A stretch of 64,000 nt of DNA from Nocardioides gansuensis (GCF_003076135.1 NZ_QDGZ01000002.1:1-64000); one strand, 5' to 3'; positions 26,195 to 35,345 are shown, numbered from the stretch's first letter. Notes: generated by a model not told the origin, from the letters alone. Numbers and translations are program-made.

Positions 26195-27697
26195 ATGAAG
26201 TACCAGACCATCCTCGAGCTCGAGGGCACCGACGTCCCCGAATGGCCCATGTACATCGACGGCCAGTGGGTCGGCCCCGCTGACGGGTCGTGGACCGACG
26301 CGACTTGCCCGTCCCGCGAGGGCACGGTGCTCGCCCGCGTGCCTTCTGGCACGGCTACGGATGTCGACCGCGCCGTAGCCGCTGCACGCGCTGCGCAGCC
26401 GACCTGGGCAGCATTGCACTTCACCGTCCGGCAACGGGCGCTGCTGCGGATCGCCGACGCCCTGGAGGCCGAGGCGGAGGCCCTCGCGGTGCTGACCGCG
26501 CAGGACACCGGCAACGCCCTCCGCACACAGGCACGTCCTGAGTCGGCCACGCTCGTCGCGCTGTTCCGCTATTTCGCTGGCGTCGCCGGTGAGTTCAAGG
26601 GAACGGTGCTCCCCGCGGGCGAGGACCAGCTGCAGTACACCCGCATCGAGCCGCTGGGCGTGGTCGGCGCGATCCTGCCGTGGAACTCGCCGCTGATGAT
26701 CGCCGCTATGAAGATCCCCGCGGCGCTGGTCGCCGGCAACACGCTGGTCGTCAAGCCCGCGGAGGACGCCCCGCTCACCATCCTGCGGCTGGCCGAGATC
26801 GCAGGTGAGCACCTGCCCGCCGGCGTGCTCAACGTCGTCACCGGACAGGGCAGCGTCGTGGGCGAGGCCATCGTCCAGCACCGCGGCATCGACAAGATCT
26901 CGTTCACCGGCTCCACCGAGGTGGGACGCCACGTCGCCACCGCCGCGGGCGAGCGCCTGACTCACGTGTCCCTCGAGCTCGGCGGTAAGAGCCCCAACAT
27001 CGTGTTCCCCTCGGCTGCCTCCCCCGAGCGCATCGAGGCTACCGCGGCGGGTTGCTTGCTCGCGATGCGCTTCACCCGGCAGGGCCAGTCCTGCACGGCG
27101 GGCTCACGCCTCTTCGTCCACGAGGACGTCTACGAGGAGTTCCTCGCCGTCCTCACCCGGCACGTGGAGGGGCTCAAGGTCGGCGACCCCCTCGCGGAGG
27201 AGACCGACATGGGCACGATCATCAGCGCCAAGCAGCATGCGAGCGTCCGGGCGTACGTCGACGAGGCCAAGCAGCAGCCCGGGGTCCGCGTCGTCCTCGA
27301 CGGCAGCGAGTTCGTGCCCGAGGGGCTGCAGGGTTACTACCAAGGCCCCACCATCCTCGCCGGTGTTAGCAACGAGTGGCGCTGCGCCCGCGAGGAGATC
27401 TTCGGACCCGTGCTGGTCGTCATTCCGTGGCGCGACGTGGATGACGTGGTCGCCATGGCCAACGACTCCCACTACGGCCTGGCCGCCTTCGTGTGGTCGG
27501 CCGACCTCGACGAGGCCCTCGGGACGGCCCACCGCATCGAATCGGGCTGGGTGCAGGTCAACCAAGGCGGCGGCCAGGTCGTGGGCCAGTCCTACGGCGG
27601 CTACAAGGAGTCCGGCATCGGTCGGGAGTTCTCCATCGAGGGTGCCATCGAAGGCTTCACCCAGACCAAGCAGATCAACGTGAAGCTGACCTACTAA
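26195..27697 (+). CDS. NAD(P)-dependent aldehyde dehydrogenase
   Basis: A 500-residue aldehyde dehydrogenase. LGVVGAILPWNSPL and the FTGSTEVGR turn bind the cofactor, LELGGKSP holds the general base Glu, and RQGQSCTAG the nucleophilic Cys. It resembles general ALDHs more than CoA-acylating methylmalonate-semialdehyde dehydrogenase. It could oxidise isobutyraldehyde, methylmalonate semialdehyde or an unrelated aldehyde of the pathway. ATG 26195 follows GAGGAAG. Last gene of the LysR-linked operon. Confidence 0.9.
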   Translation: MKYQTILELEGTDVPEWPMYIDGQWVGPADGSWTDATCPSREGTVLARVPSGTATDVDRAVAAARAAQPTWAALHFTVRQRALLRIADALEAEAEALAVLTAQDTGNALRTQARPESATLVALFRYFAGVAGEFKGTVLPAGEDQLQYTRIEPLGVVGAILPWNSPLMIAAMKIPAALVAGNTLVVKPAEDAPLTILRLAEIAGEHLPAGVLNVVTGQGSVVGEAIVQHRGIDKISFTGSTEVGRHVATAAGERLTHVSLELGGKSPNIVFPSAASPERIEATAAGCLLAMRFTRQGQSCTAGSRLFVHEDVYEEFLAVLTRHVEGLKVGDPLAEETDMGTIISAKQHASVRAYVDEAKQQPGVRVVLDGSEFVPEGLQGYYQGPTILAGVSNEWRCAREEIFGPVLVVIPWRDVDDVVAMANDSHYGLAAFVWSADLDEALGTAHRIESGWVQVNQGGGQVVGQSYGGYKESGIGREFSIEGAIEGFTQTKQINVKLTY

Positions 27698-28164
27698 GAG
27701 GGGCATGAGCGTTACGACGACGATCTGACGGAAGCAAGCTGCGACCGGAGATTGGCGGGCCACAACCCGGGCCGGGGCGCGCCCCGTGTGCCCGCAGAGC
27801 CTCAACCATGTCGCGCGCAACACCGACCGCGACGCCGTGCGCGGTGCTGGTTTCTGTCTCGCACGTGTCCCTAAGACCGGCACGAAGTGCTCGGCGCGTT
27901 GCCTGCTGTCCGTGCGCTTGGACGGCGGGTTCGCGGCGATCGAGTCGGCCGCCGAGATAAAAACAAACGCTTGTTGACAACCCGGGCGCTGACGTGGTTT
28001 CCTCGATCGCATCGTGTGCGGCTCGTCATAACAACGGCGGGCGCGTCTTCACAGTCGAATCCACGTCGGAGTTGATGTGGCCAAGGCGAACGCTGAGGAC
28101 GAGCACGTCGCCCGCAGGCGGCGCGCGTGACCTTGGGCAGATCCGGTCGAGGAGAGGTGTTGGG
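27698..28164. other. Intergenic stretch before the ABC importer operon
   Basis: About 470 bases without a recognisable gene. The frames through 27720-27955 are open but match nothing I know and are not preceded by ribosome sites. Its 3' part holds an operator-like palindrome (listed separately) and then a leader of about 190 bases to the importer's first start. Confidence 0.5.
27960..27977. promoter_or_regulatory. Operator-like palindrome (island motif), site 10, overlapping a -35 box
   Basis: AAAACAAACGCTTGTTGA, whose right end is part of TTGACA (27974-27979), a consensus -35 hexamer reading toward the ABC importer. Same arrangement as site 5. Confidence 0.65.
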
Positions 28165-29259
28165 GTGAGTCCCAAGCAAGTTGTCGAGCCAGTGGCGGTC
28201 GCCGAGGGCGGCCAGCCGCATGTGGGCCGCAGCCGCGGCGCCCGACCTATGAGTCCAGTACGGCGGCTGGTCGGCTCTGGGTCGAACGTCGGGCCCTTGG
28301 TCGCGATGGTGGCAGTGCTCGTCGTGCTGGGTGCCACCGGCTCGGAACTCTGGATCGACGTCGCAAACCTGGCAATCATCGCGGCGCTCGGTGCGATCGG
28401 ACTGGACCTCCTGCTGGGCCACACTGGGCTCATCTCCGTGGGCAACGCCGGCCTGCTGGCAATCGGCGCATTCGTCGTCGCGGGTGTCAACCGCGAGATG
28501 GAGGTGCCGTTCGTCCTCGCCGTGGTCCTCTCGGGGATCGTCTGCGGAATCGTGGGCATGATCGTTGCGCTTCCGGCGCTGCGGATCACGGGCTTGTACT
28601 TGGCGATCGCGACCATGGGCTTCCATTTCGTCACCATCTGGGCGCTCCGCGAGTGGCAGACCCGGCAGGTCGGAGACAGCGGCCTGGTCGTGCCGATTGC
28701 GACGATCCTCGGGTGGGAGCTGCTCGACCTCAGGGCCTGGTTCGTGTTCTTGTCCGTCTTCTTGGTGCTCGTGCTCCTCGGCTACCGAGCCCTGGTCACC
28801 AGCCGGCCGGGTCGTGCACTTCACGCCATCCGGGAACGGCCGGCCCTCGCCTTGATGAGCGGCATCTCCGTCACGCGGCACAAGGTGAGTGCCTTTGCGC
28901 TGAGCTCGGTGCTCATCGGGGTGTCAGGCGCCTTCACGGCCTACTACATCGGCAACGTCAGCTACGGCACCTTCCAGAGCTTCCACATCGCGATCGAGTA
29001 CCTGGCCATGGTCATCCTCGGAGGGCTCGGAACGGTGTACGGACCCGTCATCGGTGCGGGCGTCATCGTGGTTCTCCCGTACGTCATCCGCGAGCTGCGT
29101 CTCGTGTTGGGGCTGGCGGACGTCATTGAGACCACGCAGATCTACCTCGTCCAAGGGGCCGTCGTGGGACTGGTGGTCTCAGCGATGGTGATCTTCCAGC
29201 CTCGTGGGCTTGTCGGCATCGGCTCGTCGATGTCGCGACTGTTCCGGAGGAAGCTGTGA
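28165..29259 (+). CDS. livM: Branched-chain-amino-acid-type ABC permease (LivM-like)
   Basis: A 364-residue LivM-type inner-membrane permease with eight or more hydrophobic segments, GHTGLISVGNAGLLAIGAF near the first third and the EAA-like cytoplasmic loop AIRERPALALMSGISVTRHK. It imports a small organic molecule with the following four genes. I chose GTG 28165 because GGAGAGG lies 8 bases upstream; an ATG at 28249 is an alternative that shortens only the polar N-terminus. The family name does not mean the substrate is an amino acid: Liv-type importers also serve aromatic and terpenoid acids. Confidence 0.87.
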   Translation: MSPKQVVEPVAVAEGGQPHVGRSRGARPMSPVRRLVGSGSNVGPLVAMVAVLVVLGATGSELWIDVANLAIIAALGAIGLDLLLGHTGLISVGNAGLLAIGAFVVAGVNREMEVPFVLAVVLSGIVCGIVGMIVALPALRITGLYLAIATMGFHFVTIWALREWQTRQVGDSGLVVPIATILGWELLDLRAWFVFLSVFLVLVLLGYRALVTSRPGRALHAIRERPALALMSGISVTRHKVSAFALSSVLIGVSGAFTAYYIGNVSYGTFQSFHIAIEYLAMVILGGLGTVYGPVIGAGVIVVLPYVIRELRLVLGLADVIETTQIYLVQGAVVGLVVSAMVIFQPRGLVGIGSSMSRLFRRKL

Positions 29260-29987
29260 GCTACCTGGAGGCGACGGACGTCAGTGTCCGCTACAGCCGG
29301 GGCGCCGCTGCTGTGCACGGAGCGAGCCTGAGCGTCGACCGCGGCGAGTGTGTCGTCGTACTTGGTGCCAACGGAGCAGGGAAGACCAGCCTCGTCCGCG
29401 CCATCTGCGGATTCCTGCCGCATGAAGGTGTCGAGACCCGGGGCGAGGTGACGGTTGACGGCGTCAGCATCTCGCGGCTGTCCCCGACCAAGCGCGCCCG
29501 GATGGGCATCTCGTACATCCCGGAGCGGGACAAGATCTTCCGGGAGCTCAACATCTCGGAGAACCTTGAGATCTTCGCTCAGCGGCGCCGGACCAAGGCC
29601 GGGCTGAAGGAGGACAAGGACCTGGCCCTGGACATGTTCCCGGCCCTGTCACGTCTTCCCGCCGATCGTCCAGCGGGACTCCTCAGCGGTGGTGAGCAGC
29701 AGATGCTTGCCATCACCGGTGCCCTCATCGGCGCCCCCGACGTGCTCCTGGTGGACGAGCCGTCGTTGGGGCTCGCACCGATCATCGTCCTCGACATGAT
29801 GAGTGCTCTCGGCCGCATCATGGTGGAGCGCAACCTCGCGCTCCTGCTGGTGGACCAGAACGTGCGGTCCACCCAGCACCTCGCCCAGCGCGTCTACACG
29901 ATGGATTCCGGACACCTGCAGCTCGAGGCCGGGCCGGACGTGCACGAACGCCTGATCCGCGAGGGCTACTCGAAGGCAGCGTTGTGA
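29256..29987 (+). CDS. livF: ABC importer ATP-binding protein (LivF-like)
   Basis: A 243-residue ATPase. Walker A GANGAGKTS, signature LSGGEQQM, Walker B VLLVDEPSLGLAP and the switch His region. LivF-type because of its length and the ISYIPERDKIF stretch. GTG overlaps the LivM stop by four bases. Confidence 0.93.
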   Translation: MSYLEATDVSVRYSRGAAAVHGASLSVDRGECVVVLGANGAGKTSLVRAICGFLPHEGVETRGEVTVDGVSISRLSPTKRARMGISYIPERDKIFRELNISENLEIFAQRRRTKAGLKEDKDLALDMFPALSRLPADRPAGLLSGGEQQMLAITGALIGAPDVLLVDEPSLGLAPIIVLDMMSALGRIMVERNLALLLVDQNVRSTQHLAQRVYTMDSGHLQLEAGPDVHERLIREGYSKAAL

Positions 29988-30787
29988 GCGCCCGCGCACT
30001 GCAGTGCGAGGCGGTTTCCCTCCACTTCGGGGGCGTCTCCGCACTGTCTGACGTGTCCTTCGACCTGTCGGCGCAGGAGATCGTGGGGCTCATCGGCCCG
30101 AACGGAGCGGGCAAGTCGAGCCTCATCAACTGCCTCACCGGGTTCTACGCCCCCCAGGAGGGCCACGTCAGGATCGGAGGCCGCGACATCAGGGGCCTCG
30201 ATCCTCGGCAGGTGTCCCTGCTCGGCGTGTCCCGTACCTTCCAGCAGGCCGAGAGCCTCTCTGGGATGGGGGCGGCCGACGTCATGTTGCTGGGCCGTGA
30301 CCGCTTTCTGTCGTCCGGGTTCCTCGCCTATGCCGTGGGGTGGCCTTCCGCCCGTCGACGCGAGCGGCAGGCTCGCTCGCTGGTCCTCGAGCTCGCAACT
30401 GAGTTGGGCATCGCCGACGTGGTCCGGGCCAACACCGCCTACGAGAACCTGCCGTACGGCGTTCGGAAGCTCGTCGACCTCGGTCGAGCCCTGGCCTGCG
30501 AGCCCGAGATTCTGCTGATGGACGAGCCCGCCGCTGGCCTCACGAGCGAGGAGAAGCGGGTCATGTCCGGGGCTATCGCCGCCATTCGCGACTCACGTGG
30601 CATCGCCCAGCTCCTGGTCGACCACGACCTGGGTTTCGTATCGGCACTCGCTCACCGACTGGTGGTGCTGGACGCCGGGCAGGTCATCGCCACGGGCGAC
30701 AACGCCACAGTGCTTGCTGACCCGAGGGTCATCGACTCCTACATCGGCCGGCCAGACACCGAAGTCACGACGAAGGAACCGTTATGA
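29984..30787 (+). CDS. livG: ABC importer ATP-binding protein (LivG-like)
   Basis: A 267-residue ATPase. Walker A GPNGAGKSS, the LivG-style signature LPYGVRKLVDLGRAL and Walker B ILLMDEPAAGL. It pairs with LivF to power the importer. GTG 29984 overlaps the preceding TGA, and its own stop overlaps the LivH start. Confidence 0.93.
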   Translation: MSARALQCEAVSLHFGGVSALSDVSFDLSAQEIVGLIGPNGAGKSSLINCLTGFYAPQEGHVRIGGRDIRGLDPRQVSLLGVSRTFQQAESLSGMGAADVMLLGRDRFLSSGFLAYAVGWPSARRRERQARSLVLELATELGIADVVRANTAYENLPYGVRKLVDLGRALACEPEILLMDEPAAGLTSEEKRVMSGAIAAIRDSRGIAQLLVDHDLGFVSALAHRLVVLDAGQVIATGDNATVLADPRVIDSYIGRPDTEVTTKEPL

Positions 30788-31668
30788 GCATGGGAATGGC
30801 TTACCAGACGTTGGTCGGCGCCCTGGTCGTGGGAGTGATCTACAGCCTGGTCGCCCTCGGCTACGTCGTGGTCTACCGCGCGAGCCGGGTGTTCAACTTC
30901 CTCCAGGCGCAGTTCCTCTACTTCGGCGCTCTGCTGTTCATCACCTTGTGGGGAGGCGAAGGCGTGACGTCTTTCGCGCTCGCGCTCGTCGCGACCGTGC
31001 TGATGATGGCCGCCGCAGGTGCAGTGCTGTACGCCGTGGTGATCCACCGGACGACTGGCCAGCCGCACTGGATCCAGATGCTGCTGACGATGTTCCTCGG
31101 GATCGCGGGACTCAACATCGCCCAGCTCATCTGGGGATCGGATCCCCGATTCCTGGACGTCCCGGGCGATCGGGTGAACTGGGGCCTTCCCGGCGGCGCA
31201 GTGATCAGTCGGGTGGATGTCGCCATCCTGGTGACGGGAATCGTGCTCTGGATGATTCTCTACTGGCTGATCACCGTCTCCCCCATGGGGGTCCGGCTCA
31301 GGGCGACCGCGGAGAACTCGACACTATCCGCCTACAGCGGCATGCCGCTGACGGTGTGGTTCGGCGTGGCATGGGCGATCGCAGCCGCGGTCGGGGTGAT
31401 CGCCGGCGTCAGCTTCGCCGTGCGCCTACCGGTCGACCCCACCATCACGGAGATCGGGCTCCTGGCCTTCCCCGCCGCCATGATCGGCGGGATGGACAGC
31501 ATCAAGGGCTGTCTGGCCGGCGGCCTGATCCTCGCCCTCGTGCAGCAGTACGCAGCAGTCGTCTGGGACACGCAGACCAGCATTGCTGCTGGCTTCGCGG
31601 TTGTCCTGGTCGTCCTGATCGTGCGTCCCCGGGGCCTCTTCGGCTCACCCATCGTGGACCGCGTCTGA
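30784..31668 (+). CDS. livH: Branched-chain-amino-acid-type ABC permease (LivH-like)
   Basis: A 294-residue LivH-type permease. YRASRVFNFLQAQFLYFGAL near residues 30-49 and the cytoplasmic loop MGVRLRATAENSTLSAYSGM are characteristic. About eight membrane segments. ATG 30784 overlaps the LivG stop (ATGA). It forms the channel with LivM. Confidence 0.92.
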   Translation: MSMGMAYQTLVGALVVGVIYSLVALGYVVVYRASRVFNFLQAQFLYFGALLFITLWGGEGVTSFALALVATVLMMAAAGAVLYAVVIHRTTGQPHWIQMLLTMFLGIAGLNIAQLIWGSDPRFLDVPGDRVNWGLPGGAVISRVDVAILVTGIVLWMILYWLITVSPMGVRLRATAENSTLSAYSGMPLTVWFGVAWAIAAAVGVIAGVSFAVRLPVDPTITEIGLLAFPAAMIGGMDSIKGCLAGGLILALVQQYAAVVWDTQTSIAAGFAVVLVVLIVRPRGLFGSPIVDRV

Positions 31669-31725
31669 GCGTGACCCCGCAAGGCGTCGGGCAGTCCGAC
31701 GCCTACCCGAGAAAGAGGCAGCATC

Positions 31726-32973
31726 ATGAGTAGTGCGAAGTCCAAGGCCCGCTGGAAGCGGATCGCCGCCGTGTCCATGTCGGTCTCGGTAGCAATGTCG
31801 ATGCTCGCCGCCTGCGGCGGGGGCGACGGCGCGTCGGGATCCGACCGTGGGCCTTACCAGATCGGCTTCCTGGGCAGCCTCTCAGGGCCGCTCGCCCCGG
31901 TTGGCACCGCCATGCTGGGAGGCGTCAAGCTCGCCATCGATGACGCCAACGACAACGGCGGCGTCAACGGGCGTCAGATCGAACTGGTGACGGAGGACGA
32001 CGAAACTGACCCCGCAGCCGGCATCACAGCGGCTCGGTCACTGCTGTCCCAGGACGTGCTCATCGTGACGGGTGGCAACATCAGCACCGTCGTCGAGGGT
32101 GTGCTTCCGACCCTCGAGCGCGAGAAGGTGGCCTTCCTGGCCCAGGCCGCATCGCCCGCAATCCTGGACCCGGTCAAGGAGACGATGTTCCAGATTGACC
32201 AAACGTCCTCGTCGAACGCCCAGCCGATGGTCGAGTTCGCGAGCGAGCTGCTGGGAACGGACGACTTCACGGCGGGTATCGGACCGGTGGAGAGTCCGGC
32301 CGGTGAGGCGTGGGGCGACAACGTGGAGCAGCTCGAGTCCGACCGGGGCTTCACCATCAGCAGCCGAGTCACGCTGCCGGTGAGTCCGGGTGACATCACT
32401 GCCCAGGCGCAGCGGCTCATCGACGGCACGCCGGACATCCTGTTGCTGCAGGCACCCGACGGCGTGTTGGTGGCCCTCGCCCAGAAGATTCGCGACCTGG
32501 GGTTCTTCGGGCCGATCGTGAACTTCTCGTATGGCGCTGCCACGAAGACATTGGAGACGATCGGCGACAAGGACCTCTACGTCCTCCGGACGGCTGCGCA
32601 GTACGACACCGAGAGCAAGGAGCCGGGGACGCAGAAGTTCGTGGAGCTGGTCGACGCGGCCGGTGATCAGGACGTCGCGAAGTCTGCAACCCAGTACACG
32701 CAGGGCTACCTCCTCGGTCTCATGGTCGTGAAGGCGCTAGAGGACTGCGGCGAGGACTGCGACCGCGCCGCCCTGGTCGATACGCTCAATGACATCGAGG
32801 TGGAGACCGACGGATTCACGCCGAACCCCATGGCGTTCACCCCGGAGGACCACCTCGCCACGAAGTCGGGGGTCTTCTACTCATTCGACGGCAAGAGCAT
32901 CATCCCGGCACTGGACGGCAAGGCCTTCGCCGCCACTGTCTACAGCCTCGAGGCCGAGGTCCCCGCGTCCTGA
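31726..32973 (+). CDS. ABC importer substrate-binding lipoprotein (LivJ/K type)
   Basis: A 415-residue periplasmic-binding-fold protein. The signal peptide with basic KSKARWKR and hydrophobic core ends in a lipobox SMLAAC (Cys30), so it is anchored outside the membrane. GPYQIGFLGSLSGPLAPVG opens the mature Peripla_BP_6 domain, and TGGNISTVVEGVLPT and AQAASPAILD line the first lobe. It supplies ligand to the LivHM channel. The ligand is unknown; island context suggests a terpenoid or its acid. ATG 31726 follows AAAGAGG. Confidence 0.92.
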   Translation: MSSAKSKARWKRIAAVSMSVSVAMSMLAACGGGDGASGSDRGPYQIGFLGSLSGPLAPVGTAMLGGVKLAIDDANDNGGVNGRQIELVTEDDETDPAAGITAARSLLSQDVLIVTGGNISTVVEGVLPTLEREKVAFLAQAASPAILDPVKETMFQIDQTSSSNAQPMVEFASELLGTDDFTAGIGPVESPAGEAWGDNVEQLESDRGFTISSRVTLPVSPGDITAQAQRLIDGTPDILLLQAPDGVLVALAQKIRDLGFFGPIVNFSYGAATKTLETIGDKDLYVLRTAAQYDTESKEPGTQKFVELVDAAGDQDVAKSATQYTQGYLLGLMVVKALEDCGEDCDRAALVDTLNDIEVETDGFTPNPMAFTPEDHLATKSGVFYSFDGKSIIPALDGKAFAATVYSLEAEVPAS

Positions 32974-32983
32974 CCCGCCACGT

Positions 32984-33012
32984 CGCGGGCCTGCCCGTTC
33001 GGCAGGTCCGCG
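32984..33012 (+). terminator. Terminator hairpin after the ABC importer operon
   Basis: CGCGGGCCTGCC (32984-32995) pairs with GGCAGGTCCGCG (33001-33012) with one G-T pair and a 5-base loop, starting 11 bases after the binding-protein stop. No T-run. Confidence 0.75.
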
Positions 33013-33090
33013 ATTGGCATCTCGAGACCACGGTCCGCGGAATCGTGCCACGAGAAATCACATCAGTCTGTCGTCCAAGGGGTGTTGCAG

Positions 33091-33918
33091 ATGGTCATGC
33101 AGGCATTGGTCACCGGCGCAGCGTCCGGCATGGGTGCCGCCACCGCGTGCCACCTGGCGACGCGCGGCTTCGCCGTCACCGGCGTAGATGTTGATGCGGA
33201 GGGCCTGGTTCGGCTCCAGGACGCTGGCGTCACGGCTCGCAGCATCGTCGTGGACCTGAGCCAACGCGCTTCCGTCGCCGAGGCACTGGCGGACGTGGAG
33301 GTCGATGCGTTGGTCAACGCCGCGGGGCTCGGCCCGGATACCGAGAATCCGAGGCTCATCTGGTCGGTCAACCTGTTGGCGCCGATGTGGGTGGCGAGCA
33401 CAGTGCACCTGCGTTCCGGAGGATCGATCGTGAACGTCGCCTCCATCACGGGCGAGCTGTCGGACGGTCGCCATGCCGAGCTGCTCGCGCACCCACTGCG
33501 TGACGGCTTTCTCGAGGAGGTCGTACTCGCGGTCCCGGAACCCGTCGACGCCTACATGTACAGCAAGTGGGCGCTGCTGCGGGAGACAGACCGTCTGGCT
33601 GCAGGGCTCGCCCCCGAGGTGCGGGTCAATGCCGTTTCGCCCGGAGTGATCGAGACCCCGATGGGCACCCGCGGCACGAAGTTCGACTGGACGCGCAAGG
33701 CCATGGAGCGCATTCCGGCGGGTCGGCTCGGTCGAGCAGAGGAGGTCGCGGAGGTCATCGGCTTCCTCGTATCTGAAGGGGCCACCTACGTCTCGGGTTC
33801 CCGGGTGACTGTCGATGGTGGCTACGTCGCCTCGCGTCGCACCCATCGTGCACCCCCGCCTTTGCCTGGTTCGCCGCAGCTCGATCGAATAGTCGACGAG
33901 GGGAGGCCCGATGCCTGA
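33091..33918 (+). CDS. Short-chain dehydrogenase (coniferyl-alcohol/3-alpha-HSD-like)
   Basis: A 275-residue SDR: ALVTGAASGMGAATA at residues 5-19, VNAAG in place of NNAG, Ser in IVNVASITG and YMYSK with the catalytic Tyr and Lys. The long insert between the Ser and the Tyr is usual in the coniferyl-alcohol dehydrogenase / HsdA group. Probably oxidises a secondary alcohol. I chose ATG 33091, eight bases after AAGGGG; a GTG at 33082 is also in frame. The Arg/Pro-rich tail after VDGGYVASRR is unusual. Overlaps the next gene by eight bases. Confidence 0.85.
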   Translation: MVMQALVTGAASGMGAATACHLATRGFAVTGVDVDAEGLVRLQDAGVTARSIVVDLSQRASVAEALADVEVDALVNAAGLGPDTENPRLIWSVNLLAPMWVASTVHLRSGGSIVNVASITGELSDGRHAELLAHPLRDGFLEEVVLAVPEPVDAYMYSKWALLRETDRLAAGLAPEVRVNAVSPGVIETPMGTRGTKFDWTRKAMERIPAGRLGRAEEVAEVIGFLVSEGATYVSGSRVTVDGGYVASRRTHRAPPPLPGSPQLDRIVDEGRPDA

Positions 33919-35017
33919 CGGTCAGCCGGTCGGGGTCGGCGTGATCGGCCTCAGTGCCACAGGCGGATGGGCTGCCAAGTCCCACGTCCCGGCCCTCCGC
34001 CACGTCGATGCCGTGCAGCTCGTGGCCTGTTCAGCGTCCTCGGCAGACACCGCGCAGGCTGCGGCCCGAGCGCACGGTGTCGAGAGGGCACATCCTGATG
34101 CGGGCTCGCTCGTGAGAGATCCCGCAGTCGAGGTCGTGCTGGTCACCGTCAAGGTCCCCGATCACAAAGCCGCGGTCGTGGAGGCGCTGCGTGCGGGCAA
34201 GCACGTGTACTGCGAGTGGCCCCTGGGGCGATCCACCGTGGAGGCCGAGCTGCTTCTTCGGGAGGCCGCTGCAGCTGGCCGGCTGACGTTCGTCGGCCTC
34301 CAGTCGCGCAGCTCGCCTGCCGTCGAGCTGGTTCACAAGGAGCTCCGGGACGGCGGCATCGGGGAGATCCTCGACACCGTCGTGACCGGTAACGGGCTGG
34401 TTGGTACGCCGATCCAGAACAGTCGGAGCTCCTACCAGCTCGAGCCGCGCAACGGCGCCCACCTCGGCACCATCGCCCTCGCCCACCTCGTCGACGCCAT
34501 CGGGCACGTGATCGGGCCGTGGGACTCGCTCGTTGGCGCGAGCCGTACGGCCTACCCACAGGTCCGCCTGAAGGACACGGGGCGCGAGATCCACTCGTCG
34601 AGCCCGGACCATGTCGCGGTGGTGGGGTCGGCATCCGGCGCCCTGGCCACGATCCACCTGCGCCCAGGCGTGCCGGAGTTCGGGCTTCCCGGAATGCACT
34701 GGGAGATCCGGGGCACACGAGGAGCGCTGGTCGTGCGGGGTGCCCTCGCCCTTCCCCAGATGACGCGGATGTCGATCGAAGTCCACGACGGGTCAGGTTC
34801 ACGAACGATCAGCTGGGAGGACCTGACTGCTGGTCTGCCGACGACGGACCCCGCGGTTGTGCCACTGCTGGGCGTGTGGCAGCACGTGGCCGACGCAGTG
34901 CAGACCGGCGTGTCCGCGCTGCCGGGTTTTCGCGACGCCGTGCAGCTGCATCGCCTTGTGGGCTCGGCGAGATCATCCTCGCGGACCGGCCGGACCGGCT
35001 CTCAGCCTGCTTCGTAG
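33911..35017 (+). CDS. Gfo/Idh/MocA-family oxidoreductase
   Basis: A 368-residue NAD(P)-dependent oxidoreductase. The Rossmann start VGVGVIGLSATGGWAAKSHVPAL and the signature AGKHVYCEWPLG (the usual EKP Lys is Trp-Pro here) identify the family; the C-terminal alpha/beta domain follows. Odd: the catalytic EKP motif reads EWP, so the Lys that normally helps hydride transfer is missing. ATG 33911 follows GGGGAGG. It resembles galactose/biliverdin-reductase-like members of fungi and actinobacteria; substrate unknown. Confidence 0.82.
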   Translation: MPDGQPVGVGVIGLSATGGWAAKSHVPALRHVDAVQLVACSASSADTAQAAARAHGVERAHPDAGSLVRDPAVEVVLVTVKVPDHKAAVVEALRAGKHVYCEWPLGRSTVEAELLLREAAAAGRLTFVGLQSRSSPAVELVHKELRDGGIGEILDTVVTGNGLVGTPIQNSRSSYQLEPRNGAHLGTIALAHLVDAIGHVIGPWDSLVGASRTAYPQVRLKDTGREIHSSSPDHVAVVGSASGALATIHLRPGVPEFGLPGMHWEIRGTRGALVVRGALALPQMTRMSIEVHDGSGSRTISWEDLTAGLPTTDPAVVPLLGVWQHVADAVQTGVSALPGFRDAVQLHRLVGSARSSSRTGRTGSQPAS

Positions 35018-35345
35018 ACGACGACCTCAGGTGGCGCCGAGGTGCGGTCGATGAGCTCCGTCTGATCGAGCGTCCCGTCCCGCAGGGCGGCACCCAGCCC
35101 CGACACGACCTCCATGACTCGACCTGCCTCCACCTCATAGATCGTCAGTCGCCTTCGAGGCCCTTCTGCGACCTCGACACCCAGCTGCGTCGGGGACAGG
35201 ACGAAGCGCTGGCCCGAGATCACACCGGGGACCACCTCGCCACCTGGGGAATGTGCACCTCGTCGTACCACTCGTCGAACGCGCCTTCGTCGGACACCGA
35301 GCGCGGGGACGAGAAGACCAGGAGCCGGGCATGGGCCGTCGTCAT
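35002..35345 (-). pseudogene. EthD/dimeric alpha-beta-barrel-like protein with one frameshift
   Basis: ATG 35345 starts TTAHARLLVFSSP and reaches EWYDEVHIPQVA, typical of EthD-like ferredoxin-fold proteins, then falls out of frame and stops near 35220. One base further on, the other frame continues smoothly: EVVPGVISGQRFVLSP to the TGA at 35002. A missing G near 35237 explains it. Repaired length is about 114 residues. EthD-like proteins often accompany P450s or monooxygenases. Its start overlaps the ligase stop, so it was the last gene of that operon. A sequencing error is possible. Confidence 0.72.

Noticed and set aside
21034..27697. Reading this operon as ordinary valine degradation
   Set aside because: The enzymes fit valine breakdown, but the operon starts with a CoA-transferase, ends with a general ALDH and sits in the island, so I prefer isobutyrate/isobutyryl-CoA funnelling; valine is not excluded.
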